From: CAYMND01 sp964465065
GTDB taxonomy: Bacteria > Acidobacteriota > Aminicenantia > UBA2199
DNA: 37,700 nt
Direction: 5' to 3'
Assembly (NCBI GenBank): GCA_964465065.1
Contig: CAYXHZ010000030.1
Span: 1-37,700, forward strand
The position numbers and the translations under genes are program-made. Below, one piece after another: positions 1 through 7,562 of the stretch; the stretch's first letter is position 1, and each line of letters opens with the position of its first letter. The notes below the pieces were generated by a model that searched no databases, was not told the DNA's origin, and was given only the letters and a program-made list of their open reading frames with translations.

Positions 1-72
1 GCCGGGATTGATTTGTGGCTCGGTTTTTCCTACAATGGCATCTCGCGTTCAGATGCAAATCGTGGAGGAAAG

Positions 73-1422
73 ATGTGGACCATTAAAGATATCCTCAAGA
101 TCGAAGTCGCCCCGGCTCTGGGCTGCACCGAACCGGCGGCCGTCGCCCTGTGCAGCGCCTCGGCCATGGCCCTTCTGCCAGAAAAGAAGATCGACCGGAT
201 CGAGCTGTGGGTGGACAGCAATGTCTACAAGAACGGACTGGCCGTCGCCATTCCCGGCACCCGGGGCGAATTCGGCATCGACATGGCCGTGGCCCTGGGC
301 GCGGTCTGCGGCGACGCCAAACAGAAGATGGAAGTGTTCAACCCGGTCGACCAGCAAGCCATCGCCGCCGCCAAGCAGCTGATCCGGGACGGAAAGATTC
401 ACATCAACGTGGTCCGGGATTCCCAGGGCATCTACATCCGTTGCTGCATCCGCTCCGGCGGCGACAGCGCCGAGGCCCTGATCGAGCACCTGCACAACAA
501 CATCACCTCGCTCAAGCTCAACGGTCGGGAATTGATTCAGGCCGAGGCCGATTCCGGCGATCTGGAGAAAAAGACCGAACTGCAACAGCTCGAGTCCTGG
601 CTCAAGGAACGGAGTCTGGAGGAATTGGTGGCCCTGTGCGAAACGATGGATGCCCAGGACATGAAATTCATCGAACACGGTCTGCAGACCAACCTGAAAC
701 TGGCCAACTACGGCCTGGCGCACGGCAGCGGCCTGGGCATCGGCCGCACCCTGGAACGCTTGGCCACCGAAGGACTGCTGGCCCGGGACATGGAGCTGCA
801 GGCCCGCATCCTGACCTCGGCCGCCTCCGACGCCCGCATGTCGGGGGTCAAGCTGGTGGCCATGAGTTCCGGCGGCAGCGGCAACCACGGTCTGACCGCC
901 ATTCTGCCGATCTGGGCCATCAAAGACTATCTGAAAATCCGCAGCGACGAACAGATTCTGAAGGCCATCGCCCTCAGCCATGTGGTGACGGCCTATATCA
1001 AGGCCTTCACCGGCCGCTTGTCGGCCATCTGCGGCTGCTCGGTGGCCGCCGGTGCCGGAGCCACCGCCGGCATGACCTGGTTGATGGGCGGCACGGTGCA
1101 GCACATTTCCTCGGCCATCAAGAACCTGATCGGCGACCTGGCCGGCGTCATCTGCGACGGCGCCAAGAACAGCTGCGCCCTCAAACTGGCCACCGCCGCC
1201 GGCACGGCCGTACAGTCGGCCCTGTTCGCCCTGCACGGGGTAAACGTCAAGGAAAGCGACGGCATCATCGGCGCCACACCGGAACAGACGATGCAGAATG
1301 TCGGCCGACTCAGCGTCGACGGCATGATCACCGCCGACCAGACCATCCTGCAGATCATGATCGACAAACAGTTCAGCAGGGTGAAAGCCGGCCCAGGCGT
1401 CGTGACCGAAACCATCGAATGA
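73..1422 (+). CDS. L-cysteine desulfidase / UPF0597 (CdsB, CyuA-like) family protein
   Basis: Predicted 449-residue cytoplasmic Fe-S enzyme that breaks L-cysteine into pyruvate, ammonia and sulfide; family knowledge comes from archaeal CdsB and E. coli CyuA (YhaM). The family signature GCTEP lies at residues 17-21. The likely cluster ligands C320 and C322 (CGC) and C361 and C368 (CDGAKNSC) resemble those of Fe-S serine dehydratases. A glycine-rich GGSGNHG lies at 267-273. The ATG at 73 is chosen because GGAGG sits at 64-68; an in-frame upstream extension has no such site. Length is normal for the family. It stands alone on the plus strand and converges on the minus-strand gene ending at 1509, with a strong hairpin between them. 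Family assignment is sure; the exact substrate (cysteine or serine) is inferred. Confidence 0.93.
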   Translation: MWTIKDILKIEVAPALGCTEPAAVALCSASAMALLPEKKIDRIELWVDSNVYKNGLAVAIPGTRGEFGIDMAVALGAVCGDAKQKMEVFNPVDQQAIAAAKQLIRDGKIHINVVRDSQGIYIRCCIRSGGDSAEALIEHLHNNITSLKLNGRELIQAEADSGDLEKKTELQQLESWLKERSLEELVALCETMDAQDMKFIEHGLQTNLKLANYGLAHGSGLGIGRTLERLATEGLLARDMELQARILTSAASDARMSGVKLVAMSSGGSGNHGLTAILPIWAIKDYLKIRSDEQILKAIALSHVVTAYIKAFTGRLSAICGCSVAAGAGATAGMTWLMGGTVQHISSAIKNLIGDLAGVICDGAKNSCALKLATAAGTAVQSALFALHGVNVKESDGIIGATPEQTMQNVGRLSVDGMITADQTILQIMIDKQFSRVKAGPGVVTETIE

Positions 1423-1458
1423 ACCAGGTCCGATCCGTGATGGAGCTCCTGGAGCGGC

Positions 1459-1492
1459 GACGTCCCTGCCGGCCGTAGCCGGCAGGGACGTC
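1459..1492. terminator. Perfect 15-bp hairpin between convergent genes
   Basis: GACGTCCCTGCCGGC (1459-1473) and its exact complement (1478-1492) enclose the loop CGTA. The hairpin lies between the stop at 1422 on the plus strand and the stop at 1509 on the minus strand, where a bidirectional terminator is expected. No T-run follows on either strand, so it may instead be a REP-like repeat or a factor-dependent pause site. Confidence 0.5.
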
Positions 1493-1508
1493 GAAACCGG
1501 CGCCCGAC

Positions 1509-1706
1509 TCAGCGCTGCGTCCGGCTTTCGTGCTCAGCCAGTATCTCGTCGGCGATCGCCTTGACTTTGGCCAAGACTTCGGCGTCGTCGGCCATCGTTG
1601 CCGCCTTGTCAGAAGGGAAACCGCATCGTGAGGACAGGGTCACCCGTCCTTTGAATCCGGCTTTCTCCTCGACCGTTTCGAATATTTTTTTCAGTTCGTT
1701 TCCCAT
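1509..1706 (-). CDS. Small 65-residue protein downstream of the Roadblock gene, function unknown
   Basis: Not recognised. A 65-residue, charged, mostly helical-looking soluble protein with no signal peptide or membrane segment and one cysteine, near residue 28. The ATG at 1706 is preceded by GGAAAG at a suitable distance. It begins 41 bp after the stop of the REC-PATAN-Roadblock gene, on the same strand and with no terminator between them, so the two are probably co-transcribed. Codon use resembles its neighbours. It may be a partner of the Roadblock protein, but this rests only on position. Confidence 0.6.
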   Translation of the reverse strand: MGNELKKIFETVEEKAGFKGRVTLSSRCGFPSDKAATMADDAEVLAKVKAIADEILAEHESRTQR

Positions 1707-1747
1707 AATGATCTTTCCAAATATTCCGATTCGATACGAACCGGCTT

Positions 1748-2947
1748 TCAGCCGACGATGGCCTCTTCGAACATGTCGATGGCCCGCGGAATGGCGACAT
1801 TGAGCAGCAGACCGAGCTGAGCCTTCTGCGAATCGGTGACCAGGCCCCACCAGAAATCGCCCAGGGGGATGACGATGCCCATGCGGTGATTGGTCATATC
1901 GATGATGTAGTACTTGCCCAATTCTTCCAGACCGCTTTCCTTGAGGGCCCGGGCCAGGTAATTGGTCATCTGGGTGAAGAGCGCGCAGGTCTTGGCGTGG
2001 CCGTTGAAGGCGACCAGCATCTGGCCGTCGGCGGAGGACACGATACTGGAGCTCAAGAGGCCGGGACCGACATTGGCCTTCAGCTCTTCCATCGCTTCGT
2101 TCAGTTTCTTTACGTTCATATTCATCTCCTTATATGGTTTGTTCACTGGTTGCGGCTGCGCCGGCTCGACGACCTGATCCTCGACCGGCAGCAACAGCGG
2201 CTCGCCGACCGGCTCGTCGTAGGAGACGGACAGGTCGTCCAAGTCCTCGGGCAGGCTGACGATGGCTTCGGCCTTGCGGTTCATCTCGTCCTTGAGACGG
2301 TAGGCCTCCATGACGATGAAATTCAGGTTGGAATCGATCTTCTTTTCCCGTTTCTTGACTTTGGCGACGATCTCGATCTCGGCCTCGTCCCAGGAGACGA
2401 TGTCCAGAGCCGCCGCTTCCCCCTGCAGGGATTCGGTTTCGGCATCGATCAGTTCTCCATGAGAGAAAAAAAGCATCCCGTTTCGTCCGGTCGAACGGAT
2501 GGACAGCACGCACGATTTCTTCTCGATTTCCATCAGCTGCAGGAAGGAAGGCAGGGACACGCCGCGGATGAAGCCGCCCGATTTGGCTTCCAGCTCCTCG
2601 TAGATCCGCTCCAGGGTGAGCCCGAAATCGAGCGGTTTCTCCAGGTACTGCAGGCCGCCCAGGGCGCGGATCCGCTCCTCGATTTCCGGCGTTCCGAAGG
2701 CGGTGATCACGATGACCGGGACACGGGAGTGATTCCGGCTCATGTCGGCCAGCAGCTCGAAGCCGTCCATGACCGGCATCTTGAGATCGGTGATCACCAG
2801 ATCGATGGGGTTGGACTTGAGCACGCGCAGAGCCTGCTTGCCGTTTTCGGCGGTCAGGACCTTGAACTGGTCGTCCTGAGCCATCAGACCATCCACAAAG
2901 CTCAACAGAAAGTTCTTGTCGTCGTCTACGATCAGTACATTGGCCAT
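1748..2947 (-). CDS. Response regulator receiver - PATAN (DUF4388) - Roadblock/LC7 protein
   Basis: A 399-residue soluble signalling protein. Residues 1-120 form a receiver domain with acidic residues D8-D10, phospho-acceptor D54 in VITDLKMP and K104 in YLEKP. Residues about 125-200 match a PATAN/DUF4388 domain (VSLPSFLQLMEIEKKS, then FFSHGELIDAE). An acidic, proline-containing linker (about 225-272) leads to a C-terminal Roadblock/LC7 domain (277-399), a fold that dimerises and, in MglB, acts on small GTPases. There is no DNA-binding domain, so output is probably through protein contact. It lies downstream of the kinase and NtrC-type genes and behind a predicted sigma54 promoter. The ATG at 2947 has GGAAG nearby. 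An internal start at 2119 could yield the Roadblock domain alone. Domain calls are firm; the partner is unknown. Confidence 0.88.
   Translation of the reverse strand: MANVLIVDDDKNFLLSFVDGLMAQDDQFKVLTAENGKQALRVLKSNPIDLVITDLKMPVMDGFELLADMSRNHSRVPVIVITAFGTPEIEERIRALGGLQYLEKPLDFGLTLERIYEELEAKSGGFIRGVSLPSFLQLMEIEKKSCVLSIRSTGRNGMLFFSHGELIDAETESLQGEAAALDIVSWDEAEIEIVAKVKKREKKIDSNLNFIVMEAYRLKDEMNRKAEAIVSLPEDLDDLSVSYDEPVGEPLLLPVEDQVVEPAQPQPVNKPYKEMNMNVKKLNEAMEELKANVGPGLLSSSIVSSADGQMLVAFNGHAKTCALFTQMTNYLARALKESGLEELGKYYIIDMTNHRMGIVIPLGDFWWGLVTDSQKAQLGLLLNVAIPRAIDMFEEAIVG
2117..2131 (-). promoter_or_regulatory. Internal Shine-Dalgarno and ATG inside the Roadblock fusion gene
   Basis: Reading the minus strand, AAGGAG (2131-2126) is followed by six bases and then an in-frame ATG (2119-2117, M277), exactly where the Roadblock domain starts. 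This is as good a ribosome site as any true start in the window. It predicts a free 123-residue Roadblock protein (1748-2119) made from the same mRNA. Confidence 0.6.
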
Positions 2948-2970
2948 AGTTTTTCTTCCGCTGTGACAGG

Positions 2971-2987
2971 AGCAACAAGTCTGCCAA
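2971..2987 (-). promoter_or_regulatory. Sigma54 (-24/-12) promoter of the REC-PATAN-Roadblock gene
   Basis: The minus strand reads TTGGCAGACTTGTTGCT. Against the sigma54 consensus it has the invariant GG at -24 (2985-2984) and GC at -12 (2973-2972), with the correct 10-bp gap. Transcription would start near 2960, leaving a leader of about 13 bases containing GGAAG before the ATG at 2947. A sigma54-dependent activator is encoded immediately upstream. Confidence 0.7.
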
Positions 2988-3063
2988 CTGAGCCGGAATG
3001 CTGGAAAACGTTGTCAGGACTGAATGTTGCAGCTTCGAGCCAAGCCTGGAAATGCAGAATGAA

Positions 3064-3101
3064 CCGTTCAAAATGAACGGGTGGCCGTTCAAAATGAACG
3101 G
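3064..3101. promoter_or_regulatory. Paired palindromic upstream activating sites (UAS)
   Basis: Two identical perfect palindromes, CCGTTCAAAATGAACGG, occupy 3064-3080 and 3085-3101. Their centres are 21 bp apart, two helical turns, so both would face the same side of the DNA. They lie about 112 and 133 bp upstream of the predicted sigma54 start site and begin 2 bp after the stop codon of the NtrC-type activator. This is the classical spacing of an enhancer for a sigma54 activator. Confidence 0.75.
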
Positions 3102-3102
3102 A

Positions 3103-4452
3103 TCAGACGGAATGGCTTTCGCGCACCTTGCGCTTGAGGGTGGAGATGGAGACTCCCAGCGCCCGGGCGGCATGGGTCCAGTTCCCGGAAAAGACCTCCA
3201 GGGCCCTGGCGATGTGCCGGCGTTCGATTTCCTCCAGGCTGGGAAAAGACCCGGCCGACTCGGGGACGGCAGGCACTGCGGACCCGGTCCCGTCGAGGCG
3301 GATCAACTCGGACGGCCGCAGCTGGCGGCCGTGCAGCAAAAGCGAACGTTCCAGGATGTTGCGCAGCTCGCGGATGTTGCCCGGCCAGGAGTACTGCCGC
3401 AGGGCCTCGAGCTCGGTCTCGGCCAGACTGGCATGTCGGCCGTCGCCGCTGTGGTCCAGAATATGCCGGCACAGGGCGGCGATATCCTGGCGGCGGTGCC
3501 GCAGCGGCGGCAGTTGGATCTGCAGGACACCGATCCGGTAAAAAAGATCCTGCCGGAAGCTCCGGGCAGCGATCATTTCCTCCAGGTCGGCGTTGGTGGC
3601 CGAGATGATGCGCACGTGGATCGGGATGAAGACCTGCCCGCCCAGGCGCTTGATCCGGCCGTCCTCGAGCACCCCGAGCAGTTTGGATTGCAGCTGCAGG
3701 GGCATGGCGCCGATCTCGTCCAGAAACAAGGTCCCCCCCTCGGCCAGTTCGAAAATCCCCTTGCGGGTGGCCACCGCCCCGGTGAAGGCTCCTTTCTCGC
3801 TGCCGAAGAGTTCGGCCTCGATCAGGTTTTCGGGGATCGCCGCGCAGTTGACCGGAATGAACGGCGCATCGCCTCGGGGACCGTTGTAGTGGATGACCCG
3901 GGCGACCACGCCTTTGCCGGTACCGGTTTCACCGGTCAGCAGGACCGGCGACGACGCCCCGGACGCCAGCCCGATCAATTCGCTGACCCGGCCGTTGTCG
4001 GCGTACTCGCCGACCGGAACGTACTGTTCCCGTTCCTTGGCGCTGCGGTAGGTGGCGACACTGCGCAATTTCTCGAGCTCCAGGGCCCGGCAGGCATGGG
4101 TCACAGCCAATTGCAGTTCTTCGAGATCGAAGGGCTTGGACAGATAGTCGAAGGCGCCGGCCTTGAGCGCCTGGACCGCGTGCTGGAAACTGGGGTAGGC
4201 AGTGATGAATATGATTTTGGAGTCCTCGTTGGCCTTGAGGATATCCGGGCAGAGCAGATGCCCTTCGCCATCCGGCAGATTTTCATCGAGCAACACGATG
4301 TCGATGCGCCGCGAACGGCACAACTCGATGCCCTGCGCGGCGGTCTGGGCCGACAGCACCTCGATCGTCGTACCGGCAAAATATTCGGGCAACAACTGGC
4401 AGAAAATCCGGTCGTCGTCGATGACGAGCAAGGTTCTGGCCGTTTGGTTCAT
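3103..4452 (-). CDS. NtrC-family sigma54-dependent response regulator
   Basis: A 449-residue transcription activator. The receiver domain (1-120) has acidic residues at 12-14, D56 in VLLDENLP and a Lys in YLSKP. The central AAA+ domain has Walker A GETGTGKG, the sigma54-contacting GAFTGA loop and Walker B-like TLFLDEIG. The C-terminus carries a Fis-type helix-turn-helix (HAARALGVSISTLKRKV). Length and domain order are typical of the family. The ATG at 4452 overlaps the stop of the upstream kinase gene as ATGA, implying translational coupling and a cognate two-component pair. The two palindromes after its stop codon are the best candidates for its binding sites, and the gene beyond them its best target. 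Its physiological signal is unknown. Confidence 0.95.
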   Translation of the reverse strand: MNQTARTLLVIDDDRIFCQLLPEYFAGTTIEVLSAQTAAQGIELCRSRRIDIVLLDENLPDGEGHLLCPDILKANEDSKIIFITAYPSFQHAVQALKAGAFDYLSKPFDLEELQLAVTHACRALELEKLRSVATYRSAKEREQYVPVGEYADNGRVSELIGLASGASSPVLLTGETGTGKGVVARVIHYNGPRGDAPFIPVNCAAIPENLIEAELFGSEKGAFTGAVATRKGIFELAEGGTLFLDEIGAMPLQLQSKLLGVLEDGRIKRLGGQVFIPIHVRIISATNADLEEMIAARSFRQDLFYRIGVLQIQLPPLRHRRQDIAALCRHILDHSGDGRHASLAETELEALRQYSWPGNIRELRNILERSLLLHGRQLRPSELIRLDGTGSAVPAVPESAGSFPSLEEIERRHIARALEVFSGNWTHAARALGVSISTLKRKVRESHSV

Positions 4453-6752
4453 GGCGTTTTTGCCCCCTCGTTCAGCGGCAGGGTGATCAGAACCCGGGTG
4501 CCCTCGCCCTTCTGGCTGTCCACATCGATGGTGCCTTCCATCTGCGTCAGCAGTTTCTTGACGATGACCAGTCCCAGTCCGGTGCCGTTCTGCTTGGAGG
4601 TGAAAAAAGGTTTGAACAGATTGGCCAGCTGGGCGGGGGTCATGCCGCAGCCGTTGTCGGCGACGACGATCTCCATCCGCTCCTTGCGGCGGTTGACCTG
4701 GATCTCGATCCGTCGATTCAACCGCTCCTGCAGGGCATCGGCCGCGTTTCCGAAGATGTTGAGCATCACCTGGTGCAGGGCGTGCGGATCGAAACAGGCC
4801 TGGCCGCTGGCCTCGTCCAGCTCGGCGACGATGTCGATGCCCTTGCCGTCGAAGTCGCGGTCGATCAGGGCCAGGAAATCGTTGACGAAGGGCACGATAT
4901 CCATCATTTTCGGCTTCTGGCGCTCGAACATGTTGAAGGTTTTCAGGGACTTGAGCAGGTACTCCACCCGGGCGATCTCGCTGAGAATTCGCTCGATGTA
5001 TTCCAGGATCATGTCCTTGTTGTAGCGGTCGATCTGGTTTTTGAGCACGCTGACCGTCATCTTGATGGAATTGATCGGATTGCCGATCTCGTGACGGATT
5101 CCGGAAAAGATGTAACCGAAGTTGTTCATCAGATCCACGGACTGGGCGATCGACTCCAGACGCATCTGTTCGGTGATGTTGCGGTTGAGGACGAAGACCT
5201 GGTCCCTGGGCAGCGGCAGGAAACGGGCCTCGAATATCTGGGTTTCGCCGTTGACGGGCAGTTCGTAATCGAGCTTGACCAGCGACTTGCTGCCGTGAGC
5301 CCGGTCGATGGCCTGCCGGATCCGGGCCGCGAGCGCCTCGGGCAGGTGGACGTACAGATTTTCGCCCGGCATCAGGACGGCGAACTTGTCCGGCGGCACG
5401 TTGAAATCGATATTGAGGGCCAGGATGGTTCCCTGGCGATCGAGCCGCCAGAACTGGTCGGGGAGGGCCTGAACGATCGTTTTCAGTTCGGCGGTCATCT
5501 GGCGGATCTGATCCTCGGCGCGGACACGTTCGCTGATGTCGCTGTGCAGGCCCAATATGCCGATGACCTGGCCGGACTCGTCGGTCAGCGGCACCTTGCT
5601 GATGTCCGCCCAGATCTGGCTGCCATCGGATTTGCAGACCGGCTCGACGAAACGCCGTTTGGGAACGCCGCCGCGGATGACTTCCTGATCGTCGGCACGG
5701 TACAATTCGGCGCTGTTTTCCGCCCAGGGCAGCTGGTAATCCGTCAGACCGACGATTTTATCGGGTTCGGGCAGACCGACTTCGTCGGCGAAAACCTGGT
5801 TGCAGCCCAGGTAGGTGCTGCTGCGGTCCTTCCAGAAGATGGACATGGGCACCGAGTTCAGGATCTTGGCCAGCATGTTGCGGTTCTGGCGCAAGCGCAC
5901 CTCGGTCTGTTTGAGCTGGGTCTGGTCGATCAGCGTGCTGAGCAGAAAGCGTTCCCGACCGATCTCGACGAGCTCGGCCGAGTACTGGCAATCCAGGAGA
6001 GAGCCGCTGCGGGTACGGAAACGGTATTGACGGTTACGGGCCGCCCCCTGCGTCTGCAACAGTCCGATCATCTCCTGCCGGTCGGCCGGATCGGCCCAGA
6101 TACCCAGTTCCAGACTGGTGTAGCCGATGATCTCGTAACGCGAGTAGCCGAACAGTTGCGCCATGGCGTCGTTGACCTCGACGAAGCCGCCGTCGTCGAT
6201 CCGGGATATGGCCATACTGGCCGGATTGTGCCGGAATGCCTTGAAAAATTTCTCCTCGGACTGCCGCAGCGAGTCTTCGGCGGTTTTGCTGGCGGTGATG
6301 TCGTCGATGATCCCGATGGCGAACGAAGTCCATTTTTCCTGCGGAACATGCTCCGAACCGGCCACCGGTCGGAATTCGATACGGATGAAACGCCCCAGCG
6401 ACGGATCGGGCAGGGAGACGACGTGCGCTTCCCCTTCGTTCAGCCGCTCCAGTGCCTTGGTCCAGATATCGAGCAGCGGACAATCGATCCGCTGGCAATC
6501 CCGATGGATCAGATCGTGCAGCGACTTCCCGGGCGCTTCGCCCACCGTCCCCAGCCCCCAGCGTTCGACGGCTCGGTTGGCGCGGATCACCCGGCCATGC
6601 TCGTCGAGCAGCAGGATGATCTGGCGCAGGGCGTCGGAAACCGCCTCCCATTCGTTCTTGGTCCTTTCGATCAGCGAAAAGGATTCCCGGTCGGCAGCGG
6701 CGGCAGCCTGATCAGTCATGCGGATCTTGTTGTCGGACTTGACCTCGGTCAT
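4449..6752 (-). CDS. Soluble multi-PAS sensor histidine kinase
   Basis: A 767-residue kinase without membrane segments, so it probably senses a cytoplasmic signal. Counting from the ATG at 6797, four PAS-like domains lie at about 45-170, 178-295, 305-425 and 435-545. The H-box follows (H569 in GIRHEIGNP), then the ATPase core with N-box LNIFGNAADAL, DNGCGM and GTGLGLVIV. The first PAS has a cysteine pair (C101, C106) that could hold a cofactor or sense redox state. Start choice: ATG 6797 lacks a Shine-Dalgarno. The ATG at 6752 lies 7 nt after an extended -10 element and is preferred as a leaderless start. It partners the NtrC-type regulator, with which it overlaps by 4 bp. The ligand cannot be told from sequence. 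Confidence 0.92.
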   Translation of the reverse strand: MTEVKSDNKIRMTDQAAAAADRESFSLIERTKNEWEAVSDALRQIILLLDEHGRVIRANRAVERWGLGTVGEAPGKSLHDLIHRDCQRIDCPLLDIWTKALERLNEGEAHVVSLPDPSLGRFIRIEFRPVAGSEHVPQEKWTSFAIGIIDDITASKTAEDSLRQSEEKFFKAFRHNPASMAISRIDDGGFVEVNDAMAQLFGYSRYEIIGYTSLELGIWADPADRQEMIGLLQTQGAARNRQYRFRTRSGSLLDCQYSAELVEIGRERFLLSTLIDQTQLKQTEVRLRQNRNMLAKILNSVPMSIFWKDRSSTYLGCNQVFADEVGLPEPDKIVGLTDYQLPWAENSAELYRADDQEVIRGGVPKRRFVEPVCKSDGSQIWADISKVPLTDESGQVIGILGLHSDISERVRAEDQIRQMTAELKTIVQALPDQFWRLDRQGTILALNIDFNVPPDKFAVLMPGENLYVHLPEALAARIRQAIDRAHGSKSLVKLDYELPVNGETQIFEARFLPLPRDQVFVLNRNITEQMRLESIAQSVDLMNNFGYIFSGIRHEIGNPINSIKMTVSVLKNQIDRYNKDMILEYIERILSEIARVEYLLKSLKTFNMFERQKPKMMDIVPFVNDFLALIDRDFDGKGIDIVAELDEASGQACFDPHALHQVMLNIFGNAADALQERLNRRIEIQVNRRKERMEIVVADNGCGMTPAQLANLFKPFFTSKQNGTGLGLVIVKKLLTQMEGTIDVDSQKGEGTRVLITLPLNEGAKTP

Positions 6753-6759
6753 TGCCTTT

Positions 6760-6788
6760 ACTTTATCAGTATTCTTTTTTACGGTCAA
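6760..6788 (-). promoter_or_regulatory. Promoter of the kinase operon (leaderless type)
   Basis: TTGACC (6788-6783), a 17-bp spacer, then TAAAGT (6765-6760) with an upstream TG (extended -10). The preferred ATG at 6752 follows after 7 bases, so the mRNA would begin at or next to the start codon. The element lies inside the longer in-frame extension starting at 6797, which argues against that start. Confidence 0.5.
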
Positions 6789-6831
6789 TTTTTTCATAAT
6801 GGCCGGCCAACGTGGAAATCCAGCGGGCGCT

Positions 6832-6842
6832 TGTGATAAAAT
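6832..6842 (+). promoter_or_regulatory. Possible extended -10 promoter of the DUF47-pit-EamA operon
   Basis: TGTGATAAAAT matches an extended -10 element (TG, one base, TAAAAT). No good -35 is visible. The resulting leader would be about 85 bases to the GTG at 6934. Confidence 0.35.
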
Positions 6843-6933
6843 GAGGCTTCAATCCAGTGTTTACCGCCCCGGCGCCCGACCGGTCGGCGGCCGAAACGAA
6901 ATCGAGGCGGATAGAGCGAAACAGGAGGCAACG

Positions 6934-7560
6934 GTGTTCAAATTTCTCAAGCCCAAGGAAGACGCATTTTTCGACCTGTTCGTGCAGATCGGTTCCGGCA
7001 TCATGGCCGGCAGCCGGCTACTGAAGGAGATGATGCAGAATCCGGAGCGCTGCGAAGAAATATCCCAATCGCTGAAAACGCTGGAACACGGCACCGACCA
7101 GACGGTCCACGCCGTCATGTCCCTGCTGCACAAGACCTTCATCACCCCGCTGGAACGGGACGATCTGCACCTGCTGGCCACCCGCCTGGACGACATTCTC
7201 GACCTGGCCGAAGGGGCCGGCGCCCGCTTCAACCAGTACCGCCCCAAGCAGGTGCACCGCGAAGTGCTGGACCTGTGCGACGTACTCATCGAAAGCGGCA
7301 AGCTGGTGCAGGAAATGGTCGCCCTGCTGCGCGACCTCAAGCAGAAGGACCGTCTCCTGTCCCTGATCGTGGAGATCAACCGCCTCGAGGACCAGGCCGA
7401 TCACATCCGCCGCAGCACCATCGCCCGCCTGTTCCGCGATGAAAAAGACCCGTTCGAGCTGATCAAATGGAAGGACATCCTGGAATACATCGAACGGGCC
7501 ACCGACCGCTGCGAAGACGTGGCCGATATCGCCGAAGGCATCGTCATCGAGCACAGCTGA
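6934..7560 (+). CDS. DUF47 / PhoU-like phosphate transport accessory protein
   Basis: A 208-residue, all-helical cytoplasmic protein of the DUF47 (PhoU-related, TIGR00153-like) family, which is nearly always encoded beside Pit transporters and is thought to control them. It shows the usual N-terminus (FLKPKEDAFFDLFVQIG) and the acidic and His helices that bind metal in PhoU relatives (LERDDLHLLATRLDDILDL). The GTG at 6934 is chosen because AGGAGG sits at 6923-6928; the resulting length is normal for the family. It ends 2 bp before the Pit gene, so the two are translationally close and surely co-transcribed. The family is certain; the mechanism is inferred. Confidence 0.92.
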   Translation: MFKFLKPKEDAFFDLFVQIGSGIMAGSRLLKEMMQNPERCEEISQSLKTLEHGTDQTVHAVMSLLHKTFITPLERDDLHLLATRLDDILDLAEGAGARFNQYRPKQVHREVLDLCDVLIESGKLVQEMVALLRDLKQKDRLLSLIVEINRLEDQADHIRRSTIARLFRDEKDPFELIKWKDILEYIERATDRCEDVADIAEGIVIEHS

Positions 7561-7562
7561 GC

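Noticed and set aside
49..1236. Long open frame (395 codons) opposite the cysteine desulfidase gene
   Set aside because: A shadow of a GC-rich gene: low-complexity Gly/Gln/Ala-rich product, no ribosome site, no recognisable domain.
2998..5025. 675-codon plus-strand open frame opposite the NtrC and kinase genes
   Set aside because: The opposite strand holds firm domain matches; this frame is compositionally odd and covers the sigma54 enhancer region.
4773..6836. 687-codon plus-strand open frame opposite the kinase
   Set aside because: An antisense shadow caused by high GC at third positions; no motif.
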